A stretch of DNA of 64,000 nt from Leucocoprinus leucothites (taxonomy: Eukaryota > Basidiomycota > Agaricomycetes > Agaricales > Agaricaceae): positions 3,100,001 to 3,164,000 of the forward strand of contig JAACJO010000001.1 of NCBI GenBank assembly GCA_013368445.1. Direction: 5' to 3'. Under the pieces are notes generated by a model, which saw only the letters and a program-made list of their open reading frames with translations, had not been told where the DNA came from and ran no database searches. Position numbers and translations under genes: made by a program. Shown here piece by piece: positions 10,838 to 23,667 of the stretch. The stretch's first letter is position 1; every line of letters begins with the position of its first letter.

Positions 10838-12679
10838 TCAGGAAGGCGGAGCAATGAGATTATCAAGCGCAGCCGGAACAACCATATTCTTCTCCTCAAT
10901 CGGCGTACTCGCACCACTTCCTGCTTTTCCATTCCCATTCTGCTTCGCACCACCACCTGTCGTCGCCGCAGGCGCCACACCCAAACTCCTCTGCACACCC
11001 TTCAACCACCTCAAACCCCCAAGATAAAACACTACCAAAGCACCCACAACTACCCCATGTCCGTACCACCCCAACACTCTGTACAACTTGATCGAATCTG
11101 ACCAAGTAGAAAGAATGAATGGTGCAGCGGCGTAGTTGAGGATGGCGAGTGAGGTGAGAGTGGCTAGGAAGTCGTAGAGAGGTTTGAGGTTGGCGTAAGG
11201 GGAAGGAGCAAGGAAGAGCGGGCGGAGGGATTGGCGGGCGAGTCGGGCGGAAGAGGTGATGAGAGCTCCCATGAAGAATGCGAGGTAGTACCCTGCTGCG
11301 ATGCCGTGCTAGAAAATGGGAGTCAGTGAGATGTATAGAGAAGGGTATAAAGCTGGATGCATACCCAAAGAGCAGAAGTGAAGAACGTAATAGCCGTAAC
11401 TCTATTTCCAGGTTTCTTGCCTTTCGGCGCAACACGTTTATAGACACACTCCCGTAGCCATACATTCGTTTTCATATTCCAAGAGTCGAGGAGGACTTTA
11501 AAGTTGGAAGGGAGTTCGATTTGGGATACGATGACGTTGGCTGCTCCGTTCCATTGGGGTTGTTTTGTGGAGGCGGAGAAGCCGGTGAAGCCAAGACCGG
11601 TGAGGATGGATGCGCCTTCGGTGAGGGTCCAGATGGCGTAGTATTTGCTTCGTTCGAGGGGGCCGTATGTTTGGAAGAGGAGGAAGCTGGGTGACGGTAA
11701 GTAGGTTAATTGGTTGGTTGGGGAGAGGGGACGTACCGACGGATAAAGGACATTTTTGCGAATTCGGGTTTAAGAGCTGTGCTAAAGTTCCAAGAGCCAC
11801 CCAGAACGACAAAAGCACCAAGATACGCAAGACCCATTATCATCTTCATATAAGCAGCTCTCTTCCTCCCAGGTGGAAGCATCCGACCCGACTTATGCTG
11901 AGATTTCACATCAGGTTGTTTAAACACGGATTCATGTACCAATTCCGTGTATTCTGCGAAATCGAGGTAGGGCCCAACGAGGAGACCGGGGAAGTAGAAA
12001 GAGTAGCCGAGGAAGGAGAGGAGGGAAGGGTAGGTGGTGATGCGTTTGGAGGATTGCCATTTGTCGAGTTCGTCAGAGGGACGACGGCCGTCGTAAACGT
12101 TCCAGGCGAATGTGGTGAGTTTCATGGTGAGGACCATTTGGGGACCGGTGACTTCGACGGTTTCGTAGCTTTGGTTGTTGAGTGCGCGGATGATATGACT
12201 ATGACGAACGTGTTAGTGTAAAGTGGGAGAACGAGGGGTGAAAGGCGACTTACTTGACCGTGAGGTGGCCCATGACAATGCTACGTCGAGTATTGTTAGC
12301 CATGTAGGGCGGTGGTAAAGAGGAGAGACTCACAAAAACACGCGCCAAGGCATCTGCTTACTCTTGTCATACTTTGCAATATAATACGTCGCAAGAATAC
12401 TCGCTAGGAGCTGGAAAAAGGCAGAGTAGATCTTAAGAACTGGAAAGAAGAAAATAACAGCCACAGAGACATTGAACAAATGTCTAAGGGCAGGTTTGGA
12501 TGAGGGAACGCGGACGAAGAGACTGCCGAGCGGGTACGCGACGAGTAGACAAAAGATGAGCTGTGGAAGTGAACAAAAGTCAGAATGTGTTTGGGAGTGA
12601 GAGAGACATATAATGACACCTTTATCTGGTCTACACTAGCCCCGAGGGCACTGGCAAGAGGCTCGAAAAGAGCGTCCAT
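10838..12679 (-). CDS. ale1: MBOAT lysophospholipid acyltransferase (ALE1/LPT1-like)
   Basis: This is a multi-pass ER membrane O-acyltransferase of the Lands cycle, which re-acylates lysophospholipids with acyl-CoA. The start gives MDALFEPLASALGASVDQIK at 12679. Membrane helices follow, then YSFYFPGLLVGPYLDFAEY, FLGYSFYFPG being a family hallmark. The conserved Asn region reads SWNMKTNVWLRECVYKR (about 11420-11480). The catalytic His region reads HGIAAGYYLAFF after an intron (about 11280-11310). A soluble tail rich in Gly, Ala and Lys ends in DNLIAPPS at the TGA 10838-10840. Six or more introns are present, and one exon of about 27 bases encodes IVMGHLTV (near 12255-12281). All active-site elements are present, so it should be functional. 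It is transcribed away from the actin gene. Confidence 0.88.
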
Positions 12680-13237
12680 CGTTCGACGTGGATGACCTGG
12701 AAAAAGAGTTGGGCGTTTAAAATCCTTGCCATTTCAATACGCCCCTATCCCCTTTTGGAAGGTGCTTCCCCAATTTATTCAACTGGCGCCTTCTACTCGC
12801 CGCACACATCCAAAAATGCAATATCCTTGCACAAGGTACAAAATGTTATTTTGGGTGCTGCTGATCTCTGCGCGGCGTTGCCTGAATATCGTAAGATATA
12901 TGCAAGTAAATTGACAGCGCTGCGCAAGGGCTGGGCGGTGGGGCGCAGGCAGTACTAGGCACTGGAAGTGGGGACACAGCCCCATCATTTCTGACATAAA
13001 AGGCAGCTTGTGCTGACCTGCCCTCAACGCCATCCGATAACGGCCCACGTTGTCAGCCCTCTCTTGGTTCACTACAACTACAAGGTATGTCGCGTTCTTC
13101 CTCTGTTTCTCCTTGCTGGCAAGTTACTGACTGTTCTCATCTGTGCTGCGCATCTCGTGATATCACGTCCTATCGCGTCCATCGATCATTTCCCCATCAG
13201 CTTTATTTCTTCTTTCCTGCTTCACGACTAATCAACC
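12680..13237. promoter_or_regulatory. divergent promoter region between MBOAT and actin genes
   Basis: About 560 bases separate the two start codons. The actin-proximal part is CT-rich. A likely 5' untranslated intron runs from the donor AAG|GTATGTC near 13084 to CCCATCAG at 13200, leaving a short CT-rich leader before the ATG at 13238. The intron is inferred from the splice sites only. Confidence 0.4.
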
Positions 13238-14819
<1,582 letters not shown>

Positions 14820-16090
14820 AGTATCGTTTGCGGTTTCGCGGTTTTGGTCTTGGTGATTCGCTTTTTCGGATGCTTCTACGATTTTTCGACGTTTTTTACG
14901 ACGTGTTTGGGGAAGTTTATCATAAGTAAATGAATGAATGAATTCTTAATCCTAGATCTCTCGTGCTGTTACTGAGTGAGGTTCGGTGCTATGTCCTCTA
15001 CAGTATGCTCTTGCACAGCACGGTGACTGTCACCAGCTCTTCAGGCTGACAACTCAAGCTCTGCAATAGAGTCTCTTATCTTGCGGAATTCGGGCTGTAC
15101 GGTGGTTTAGTTTCTTGCGACGTTCGGCTATTCAACCCTTGAATACTTTTACTGCATCCGTCTCGAACATGCTGGAGTTATTGTCCGCTCCACCAGGTTC
15201 TGCCTGGTTGAATTGAAAGATATAGATCACTGGGGTGTATACCGCCTGAGCTTCTAGACTAAAGCATGCAGGACTCTGAAGAGACTGGTGGATCTCTTAA
15301 CGGGCTTTTTCAATGGACTAGAGCGCCGCTGTTGAGCGCTATGAAACATGTCGATACTATAGTATATAAAAAATGTTTCGCGGCTTGTGGCTAAATCGTG
15401 GGTGAACTGTAGCATCAATTTTGCAACCACGACCTGCTGCGAGAGATTATAGCGGTTTTGATGTGACCACGATTAGTCAGAGTGATTGTGATGTGATGCA
15501 ATTAGCGAGCGATCCTTTGCCCTAATTCTTATTCTTATTTGGATGATTCTTGTATTCCTTAGTAGCCGGCGAGGGTGGCCTGCAGTTACATGTCACCCGA
15601 GTTATCTTATATAACGAAGTCGACTGGAATTTGATTCCACTCCATAATTATCATAACATTCCAGCCTCACGGCTGATGATGTGAGTCGGTCGCTGTAGTG
15701 TATCAGATGTCTGATTTCTGGCACCCGCGACTTTTCACTAGGCTTAAATCGTCCCCAGACTCAGGCTCTTTTTTGTTTCTCCTCACTGCTCACTCGAAAT
15801 TTGGAGCTTGAACACAGACTCGTCTGATGGTGTCACTGCTTTTCTTTTTTTTTGTATGTTGGTTACTAGAGGCAAGCTAGGACATATGGCGGAGGACTGT
15901 GACTACTATGCGAGTGAGTGACTCGGGGGTTCTTCTGCCTCAGAGTTGTAGGTGCATGGTTGATGGCTGGGTGGCATTTTTGGGGGCTGTGGTTGTGTTG
16001 TGGTAGTGCTTAATACTGTGATGTTTAGTGCGGAGATTGGAGAGTCGTTGGTGAGTTACTATAGTCGTAGTATTTTTCATTAAATGACAA
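14820..16090. other. long non-coding stretch, start of duplication unit A1
   Basis: No gene is recognised. From about 15780 the sequence matches 19140-19500, which marks it as part of the tandem duplication. Similarity near 14945-14990 to 18838-18885 suggests the unit begins just after the actin gene. Confidence 0.45.
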
Positions 16091-16109
16091 GAGGACCCGC
16101 TATGGGTGA

Positions 16110-17340
16110 CTTTTGTCGATATGGGCTTCTCTAGCTTTTTTGGTGTTTGGTTCGAATTGGATGTTGCTTGGAATATACACAGTCCAAACTCTGTGGAGAC
16201 AAACTTCCGATGGAACACCTTTGTCTGTATTTTATTCAGACTAACATTCCCCACTGGGTGTCTACTATACGGCTTTCCCAAACGACAGATTGGTAGTCAA
16301 GACTGTAGTTGTGCTTCTGTATATATTGGGAATTGTGCAGACTGTACTTGTGTTCCTTGATTTTAGTGTTATTGTTGCGCCGGTTCTTGATGGGGAGTGT
16401 ACGGTGAGGGTACCATTAGTAGTGACAGTACCGCATGCTTGGTTTACGTCTATGGCGTCGTGTGCGATCGGTAAGTTTTATTTATTTTTATTTCAGTTGC
16501 CTCTACGAAATGGAGCTGAGCGATAGTACTTAGTGGCCATGATTATCCAGCTTCTCTACACTTATAGAATATTTGTCATTTCTCTAAAGATTTGGCTTTC
16601 TGTGCTTATTGTCTTAGTGGGTCTTGTAGCATATTCGTTGCCTGTTGTTTAAAGGAGTGTTGTGTCGCAGTTATTTCTGCTTCAAACTCTTTTGTTGGGT
16701 TGTTGAATTGTGGATGTGTACAGAGTACTTGACCGGAGTCCTGTTTCCAGAGTATTTCTGCAATAGACAGGAAGTGATTTTTAATTGGGTACGTTCAAGG
16801 TGGGCTTCGTCGCCAGAGATTTTTCACATATTTTTTTTTTTGTTTAGGGTATGGGCACTGGCAAATCTTGCTCGTGATGTCATAGTGGCTGTTAGTATGT
16901 TGGTTTTGGTGAGTTTGGTATTCAAGTTTTTAAGCTCCCCCGTTCAACGAATGCTTGGCTTTTGTTCTTAGCTTTCTCGAATACGCAGAGGGACCATTCA
17001 AAAAAGCACGCGAAAGCGCGTTGCAAATGTGGCTTAGTTGATCGTTCAAACGGGGACAATTACAAGTACGTATCCCATAAAATTATCCAGCACGCTGGGA
17101 TCTCATTAGATGAGGACAGGTGTCACGGTAATTGCCCTCTTTGTGGTTTTCCGGCCCAATGATCTGAGGTTGTATACTGCGGGGTGCGTATCTGGGCACC
17201 TGGGATTGTGGTTGGCAAAGATTCATAGCAATTCGGTGTTGGCGTTGTTGAATAACCGTGTTGTGATTGTTGGAGGTAGGAACGTGCGTGATGACTTTGG
17301 GGGACACACTGCAGCTGAGTGTGATTCGGGGAGATGTTGA
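16110..17340 (+). CDS. DUF6534-family membrane protein (start and frame partly uncertain)
   Basis: This is a multi-pass membrane protein of the basidiomycete DUF6534 type, function unknown. Pieces in order: FLVFGSNWMLLGIYTVQTLW (about 16130-16200), then after an intron YYTAFPNDRLVVKTVVVLLY and LGIVQTVLVFLDF (about 16262-16365). Next come AMIIQLLYTYRIFVISLKIW (about 16535-16600), LANLARDVIVAVSMLVL (about 16860-16910), LIVQTGTIT and finally KIHSNSVLALLNNRVVIVGG. This order matches the family. The first coding exon was not found, because an in-frame stop lies just upstream at about 16105. The C-terminal tail differs from the unit 2 relic by an apparent one-base shift. It may be expressed or in early decay. 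Confidence 0.5.
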
Positions 17341-17574
17341 CAGGGGTACATGACGTACTATCTCTTAAGCTATTATAACACGATGTGTGTGGTCGGGAAT
17401 CGGGTATTACTTATTTATGGATGGGTTGGATCATGTCATGACCCTTTTCTTGGCAACTGTGCTTGTAACGATGTTATCAATGATAGTGAACTGTGTAGCT
17501 GGGTCCTCTTATACTGCCTTTACAGGGGGCTCGTTCGTTGGCTTGTGGTACTGGATATAACATCGTTCGTCAAC

Positions 17575-18167
17575 TAGCGCTTTAAAAGACTCAAACCCTA
17601 CAAATCTTTTTGATTGCCGACCAATCTATCGCTTCCTGGAGTTGTGATAGTGGGACAAGTCCACTATCGACAACTTTCTTGATCTTTGATTCCATCTCTG
17701 CAGGAGGTGTGGTACCGCCGTCGATCCGGACGACTAGGAGCGAGGTTGTGGCGTCAGATACACCGTATCGTTGAATAGCTTCAGTGGTCTACGAATAATG
17801 GGTATGGAGATATGTAGTGATATATATCACAAATCCATACCGTGTTGTTGGTCGGATTCAAATTCCAGAGAACTTCAGAGCGAACGGTTTGTGTTCGTAA
17901 TCCATTTTGTGCCTCTGCGAGTATAGATGGGTAGAGAGCCGTTTGAAAATGAAGTCAACCAGTGATCTGAGTTTTCATTACAGCTTTGAACCCAGATTTC
18001 CAAGTTGCGATGGACTAACGCAAAATTGACGTATTTGCGTATTATTTCTCCAGCTTCGCCTTGCCATTAATTATCCGTGAGTCAGCAGCATCCTTGACAT
18101 TTCGGAAAAGAGCAACATGGGTCATTGCGCGGTCTGGAGCTGGGTGTGAAAAAAAGAAGAGGTCCAT
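17575..18167 (-). pseudogene. disrupted copy of CGI121 (KEOPS subunit)
   Basis: This minus-strand sequence is clearly paralogous to the intact gene at 19859-20493. It keeps the start (MDLFFF), most of exon 1 (THVALFRNVK) and an almost intact last exon (YGVSDATTSLLVVRIDGGTT and VPLSQLQEAIDWSAIKK). Exon 1 has suffered several deletions, including about 22 bases that remove the end encoding FIDARL and its splice donor, and the frame is lost. It lies in duplication unit A1 and is very unlikely to give a working protein. Confidence 0.8.
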
Positions 18168-18326
18168 ATGGGTTAGGTAGAGGCGGTAACTTTCCAATCA
18201 GCATCAGTGTTTGATTGTCGATGACAGTTCCACAAGCGATCACACTGAGCCATCACGTATCCCTTGGTTTGTCTCTGTCATCTTTCCTGCTGAGCAACCG
18301 GTTTCCTTTGGATTTCTCTCCTACAA

Positions 18327-18836
18327 ATGCGTGTACTCAAAGCGCTGACGGAGCTGCCACTCTCCTTCGTTCTGACGACGCTCGCGGTCGTTTCAAGTGC
18401 TACTGGCACTCAACTCCAGCAGCTTACGCCATCTAATTTCAAAGAATATACTGAGAAGGGGCTTTGGTTCGTTGAGCATTCTACACCCTATTGTATATTT
18501 TGTCGACGGTTCGCTCCGACGTGGAAGAAGCTCGTTGGGGATTGTGAGAGGGAGATTCCCAGTGTTCGTCTGGCTCAAGTGGATTGTTCAGTGCACGGAG
18601 GTGCGTAACCGACCTAACTTTGAATTCATTGTTTCAAGCTAAAATGGGCCGACTTTACAGACTTGTGTAACGCTAATGGAATCAGGGGTTATCCTACAAT
18701 GACCATGTTCAATGATGGGGAGAGGGTGGGTGATTACTACGGGAACCGAGGATTGGAGGACTTGAAGGGCTTTATCAAACGACACGTCCGTGCCAAAGAA
18801 GAGCAGAAGGTTTTGGTTGTTGAGGTGGCTGAATAA
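18327..18836 (+). CDS. truncated PDI-like protein, single thioredoxin domain
   Basis: Two exons (18327-18600 and 18661-18836) give an open frame of 149 codons. The protein has a signal peptide (MRVLKALTELPLSFVLTTLA) and one thioredoxin fold with the redox motif CIFC in STPYCIFCRRFAPTW. The fold continues to GNRGLEDLKGFIKRH and ends VVEVAE-stop exactly where the duplication junction falls. It is a copy of the first 149 residues of the gene at 20660, whose motif is CIHC. No stop or frameshift has accumulated despite clear divergence. That leaves open a small secreted or ER-lumen redox protein, though it may just be an unconstrained fragment. It lacks the second domain and the membrane anchor. 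Confidence 0.6.
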
Positions 18837-19399
18837 TGTTAGATTTCTGGAGTGCTGTTGGGTGAGGCTCGGCGGTACTATCATTGTTATTATTCCTTCT
18901 AGGAGAGGGCTGTCAAAACTAGTACTTGTTAGAGTGTATCTATTTTGACTTTCAGCCAGAATTCAGCAATTGGTAGTCTGCAAGTTGAATGCGATGACGG
19001 AACAGGGTGCATACATAGTACATAGTTTGTTCAATGAGTCGGCCCGTAAGTATATACGCGGGTGAATAAATATCCATGTACATGTAGTGTCTCGTCTCTT
19101 GATAGGAATCCAGGTTGTGCGGCTGGAGATTACGGTTGGGTTCCCTTGAGACTTGAAGCTTGTAGTAGCTAGACTCGCCTGACGGTGTTGCTGGTCTGGT
19201 TTTTTTTTTTGTGTTTCAAATTGGAGGCGATCTCGGATTACTATGTCGGGGACTTGTGATCGTGCGAGTGAGGCTCTTCAATTTCCATGAGCTATATCAT
19301 GTGTATGGCTGACTGCTGGGCCATTTGGCGCTGTTTAGTTCTGAGGCTGGGGGGCCGTTAGTGAGTCGCTGTTGTAGTATTTGAGTCGTGAAGATGATC

Positions 19400-19660
19400 G
19401 CAAGGATTACTATTAATGGCCTTCGTGGCTTTCTAGTTTTTTGGTGTTTGGTTTGATTGGATGTTGCTTGGAATATTCACAGTCCAGTTCTGTGTAGCCA
19501 AGTCAAGTGTTGTGATCATTTTCAGACTGACAAGTGTCTTTGAACTGGATGTTTACTATTTGTTGGAGGTAGGAATACGCGTAATGACTTTAGGGATACT
19601 CTTCAGCTGAGCATTATTCGAGGGGATACTAATAGGGGTACATGGCGTATCTCTTGGGTT
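19400..19660 (+). pseudogene. relic of a DUF6534 membrane protein gene
   Basis: Bases 19430-19500 match the first recognised exon of the DUF6534 gene at 16110 (TTGGATGTTGCTTGGAATAT is shared with one difference). Bases 19562-19650 match its last coding part (GGRN.R.DF). The roughly 1 kb between, which encodes most membrane helices, is absent. No working gene is possible. Confidence 0.65.
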
Positions 19661-19858
19661 ACTGTTACAGGATGTGTGTGGTTGGGAATCGGGTACTACT
19701 CATTTATGAATGAGTTGAATCATGCCATGACGCTTTTCGTGGCAACTGTGCTTGTAACGATGTTATCAATGATAGCGAATTGTGTAGCTGGGTCCTCCTG
19801 TACTGCCTTTATAGAAAGCTCGTTCGTTAGCTTGTGGTACTGGATATGATGTCGTTCG

Positions 19859-20493
19859 TCAGCTAGCGCTTTGAAGCGGGCTCAAAACCCTACAAACCTT
19901 TTTGATCGTCGACCAGTCTGTCACTTCTTGAAGTTGTGATAGTGGTACAAGCCCGCCATCGACAACTTTCTTGACCTTTGATTCCATCTCTATAGGAGGT
20001 GTAGTACCCCCATCGATTCGGACGACTAGGAGTGAAGTTGTGGCGTCTGATACACCATATCGTCGAATGGCTTCGGTAATCTACGAATCCAAAGGGTGAG
20101 AGGACAGGTAGTGACAGATATCGCAAATCCGTACGTTGTTGGTCGGATTCAAATTCCAGAGAACTTCAGAGTGAATGGTACGCGTTCGTAATCCATTTTG
20201 GGCCTCTGCGAGTATAGATTGGTAGACAGCCGTTTGTAGGTGGAGTCGACTAGTAATCTAAGTTTCCATTACAGCTTTGAAGCGAGATTTCCAAGTTGCG
20301 ATGAACTGACGAGCCGTGCATCGATAAACGCAAAATTGACATCTTCGCGTGCTATCTCTCCAGCTTCGCCCTCCATGGTTGCTGCATTAATTATCCGCTT
20401 TCTCAAGTCAGCAGCGTTCTTGACATTTCGGAAAAGCGCAACATGTGTTGTTGCACGGTCCGGAGCTAGGTGTGGAAAAAAGAAAAGGTCCAT
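19859..20493 (-). CDS. cgi121: CGI121/TPRKB-like KEOPS complex subunit
   Basis: This small subunit of the KEOPS/EKC complex supports Kae1-dependent synthesis of t6A at position 37 of ANN-decoding tRNAs and telomere maintenance. Three exons read 20493-20311, 20257-20135 and 20080-19859. All junctions fall between codons and total 175 residues. Recognisable parts are THVALFRNVKNAADLRKRI, NFAFIDARL joined to ITSRLHLQTAVYQS, RTRTIHSEVLWNLNPTNN, ITEAIRRYGVSDATTSLLVV and VPLSQLQEVTDW. This is the normal order and length for the family. The last few residues after IKK are not conserved, so an extra small intron there is possible. It is transcribed divergently from the PDI gene, with 166 bases between the start codons. 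Confidence 0.88.
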
Positions 20494-20659
20494 ATTGGTT
20501 GTAATGGAAGTGGTAACTTTCCAATCAGTGTCAAAGTGTTTGATCGTTTGATGACACAAGCGATCACACTGACACGACACAGCCATCACGTATTCCTTGG
20601 CTTGTCTCTGTCATCTTCCCCGCTGAGGAACTGGTTTCCTTTGGATTTCTCTTCTACAA
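20494..20659. promoter_or_regulatory. bidirectional promoter between CGI121 and PDI
   Basis: Only 166 bases separate the two start codons, so the pair must share control sequence. The same arrangement, partly decayed, exists in unit A1 (18168-18326). No clear TATA box is seen. Confidence 0.5.
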
Positions 20660-22611
20660 ATGCGTGTACTCAAGGCGCTGACGGACCTCCCGCTCTCCCT
20701 TGTACTGACGACGCTCGCAGTCGTTTCAAGCGCCGCTGCCGCCCAACTCCAACAACTTACGCCATCCAATTTCAAAGCGTCTACTGAGAAGGGGCTTTGG
20801 TTCGTTGAGCACTTTTCGCCCTACTGTATACACTGTCGAAAATTTGCTCCGACGTGGGAGAAGCTGGTTGGAGACTGTGAGAAGGAAATTCCCAGTGTTC
20901 ATCTAGCTCAAGTGGATTGTTCAGTTCATGGAGGTGTGTAACCAACTTGTTTTGAACTCATTGTTTCAGGCTCAATTGGGCCGAATTTGCAGACTTATGC
21001 AATGACAATGGGGTCGGGGGCTATCCTACATTATTCTTGTTCGAGGATGGGAAAAAAGTGGATAATTACAACGGGAACCGAGATTTGGAGGACCTGAAGA
21101 ACTTCATTAAACGACACGCCAAAGAAGAGCAGAAAGTTTCGATTGTGGAGGTGGACGAGCCACCTATGCCAAAGCTAAATACACAGGGCCGAGTGTTGAC
21201 TATTTCTGACCAGGCCACATTCGAGTCGACACTAGCACAAGGGCCAGCTTTCGTGAAATTCTTTGCGCCATGGTGTGGACACTGCAAGAAGCTTGCACCT
21301 ACATGGATACAGCTGGCAGCTCACATGAAGGACAAGGTTACGATTGCGGAGGTTGATTGTGATGCTCATGGATCATTGTGCTCCTCATACAAGATTCAAG
21401 GGTATCCTACATTAATGTACTTCGCCCCTGGTCTACGCTCGGAGTATGCTGGTGGTCGAAAGCTTGACCAGCTGAGGGCGTTTGCAGAAACGGCAATCGA
21501 AGGACGATTACACCCACTCCACAGCGACACAGATTTGGACCACCATGTCCAAGAGCACAACGTTGTGTATCTTTTCCTCTACTCTGGCTCAAATGGCGAC
21601 ATCATTGTATGTGATTTCTCTTTCTCGAGAATGCTCAACTTACTGGCGGTTGGCACAGAAAACAGTTCGTGAGGCCTCTGTGCCCCTTCTCGGCTCACCT
21701 CCCGTCTACACTTCCCACTCCAAAGAGCTATTTACTCGCTATGGGGTTCCTGCATCCGCGTCTTGGGCGCTTTTGGTCTTCAAAGATCACGACTTAGACA
21801 AGCCTGCTGGCCATCTCCATGGCTCCCCCAACACCCCTATCGAAACCATGAAGACTTGGTTCATGAACCATCGAACGCCATCTTTCCTCGAACTCACAGC
21901 TGATACTTTCCAGAGCGTCATGAACGCTCCTCAAGAACCTCTTGTTTTGATCGCTGCAGTAACAGAGGAACTGCATGGTAAAGCCAAGGCGACGCTCGAG
22001 AAGCTTGCGAAAGACTGGAAATCAAAGACTGGCGGAAGTGGGGAGTTAAATGGGAAACAGGTGGTCTTCACGTATATGGATGCGGAGAAGTGGAAGGAGT
22101 GGCTGAAGAGTATGTATGGGATTAAAAAGCATCATGATGAAGATGATTTGGATGACATCAAGGTCGTGATTGCCGAACACAAGGTGGGTGATTGTTTCCC
22201 GAGTCTGTTTTTGCCACTGAACACGCCCGTAAACAGAAATTGGTTTACTACGACCAAGATGCCAGTGGACACAAGATCAAACTTACCTCACAGCAAAGGC
22301 TGTTTGCAACACTGGAACAAGCAACGGCTGGTAAATTGCACTATAAGCATTCTCAGAACCCTGTTGAAAGGCTAGCGAGAGTAAGTAATATCAAACGTCT
22401 CCTTCGAACCCGAATAACCGTTACTTCCGCTCTATCACAGTATCTCAACCACAAATTAGCTGCCGTGGAGTTTTATGTCACCGCTCATCCGTTCAAGAGC
22501 GTCTTGTGGATTGTTGGTGGCATCGCGGTTGTGTTCTACTTGCTTTTCAGATGGCTGGGAAGCGATGTACCTCAGGATAGAGAGTACTACAAGAGTTCGA
22601 GGCTGGATTGA
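20660..22611 (+). CDS. membrane-anchored protein disulfide isomerase (thioredoxin-domain protein)
   Basis: This is an ER oxidoreductase that forms or rearranges disulfides in secretory proteins. It has a signal peptide (MRVLKALTDLPLSLVLTTLA). Thioredoxin domain 1 carries the unusual redox motif CIHC (HFSPYCIHCRKFAPTW). Domain 2 carries the classical CGHC (FFAPWCGHCKKLAPTW) at about 21260-21300 with the cis-Pro motif GYPTLMYF. A long redox-inactive C-terminal part includes EWLKSMYGIKKHHDEDDLDD. Near the end is a transmembrane helix (SVLWIVGGIAVVFYLLFRWL) followed by a short tail ending YKSSRLD. Introns lie near 20935-20995, 21607-21661, 22182-22236 and 22381-22440. It is roughly 600 residues, larger than typical two-domain PDIs and more like TMX/Eps1-type membrane PDIs. 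The tail has no KDEL-type signal, in keeping with membrane anchoring. Confidence 0.9.
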
Positions 22612-23667
22612 TTTTTCTTCCTTAATCTTTTTTTCTCCTTTGTTCTATCTTGATCTTATGGTGACTCGTCTATCTGCCCGCTGTGCTGATACTATTTATG
22701 CCTCTCCTAGCTTGAATGGATGTATATTTCTGACTGATCACTCGGCTCTCCATTGATAGGGCCATTCCTAGGGGCCTGATTTTCATCATGGCCCTGAGTA
22801 CTATTGTCAACCCTGGTAGCCTTGATTCTGTTCGTTTCTGATCAATGCCACTATCGAGGGCCAACTTAAACTCTGCCCGCAACTTTTTGATACCTCGAGC
22901 TATTCTGGTCCTGTCTCGACCGCGGCCGGAGTACCCAAAGGGCCCGATAATAGGTCAGATCGGGCTGGTTTCTCTTGACTGATTACCCAGTGGCGTATCA
23001 CCACTGGTGATGAATTTGGCCGCCACATTCCTCGTTCAGGCACACTGGATACTTTAAATTGAGCGATCCCCTGATAAGCACCAGTCCAGTCATTAAGAAA
23101 GGTCGTATTTTCTGCAGCAGCGGCGCGAATTGCCGTACAGTATTGCCTGAGTCTGGTTGATAGCCTATTCCAGGGGCTTATTACAATCAATTTCCACTAC
23201 GTCGTTACGACCTCGTTCGGTCCGGTTGGTCTTTCTGTGGCACACTCCCAGATTCCTGGCTTCCTAAAGCTTGTGCGAGTCTTCGAATGGTTTTAATTGA
23301 AAAGTAGGATCAAGCAGGGTAGTGCAAGGATTCTGCAGCGCTACCAGAATGACTTGGGCCAATGCGTAGGATACGACGACCGAAGCCTTGTGATAACTTG
23401 AGTATCCAGAACATATTAGAAGTAATCAAAACTCTCTTGGGCTCCCATGTCCCTCCACCCGGAACTTAATGTTCCTCTAGACCGTTCAAGGATTGCCAAA
23501 CCAGGAGACCGGGTGTCCGATATAAGGAGATCCACGTGATAGGTATGACAACATCGATAACCGTCTCAACCCGTTTTAAGAACCCAGGTATTCCGCATCT
23601 TGCCTTTCCTTCGCACTCCCTTTTATCCTCTTCACTTCACTTTTACCCTTGTAATCCCTCTGCAATC
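22612..23667. other. intergenic region upstream of aldolase
   Basis: No gene is recognised. Short open frames lack motifs. The last 100 bases before 23668 are CT-rich, as is usual for strongly expressed fungal genes. Confidence 0.5.

Larger units (their letters stand above)
14945..18836 (+). repeat. tandem segmental duplication A, unit 1
   Basis: This unit contains a DUF6534 gene, a disrupted CGI121 copy and a 5' fragment of the PDI gene, in the same order as unit 2. Clear matching stretches are 15780-16250 with 19140-19545 and 17265-18834 with 19560-21160. The right boundary falls inside the PDI reading frame, where it switches to sequence resembling the actin downstream region. The left boundary is supported only by a weak 40-base match. 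Confidence 0.75.
18837..21160 (+). repeat. tandem segmental duplication A, unit 2
   Basis: This is the second copy of the region seen in unit 1. It has intact CGI121 and continues into the complete PDI gene, but about 1 kb of the DUF6534 gene is missing. The matching sequence jumps from about 19558 to the equivalent of 17266, leaving only the first and last pieces of that gene. Confidence 0.75.

Noticed and set aside
19565..19855. Hydrophobic open frame downstream of the DUF6534 relic (membrane-protein-like reading)
   Set aside because: The corresponding frame in unit A1 is broken and the region is non-coding there. It is most likely a chance opening after the deletion.
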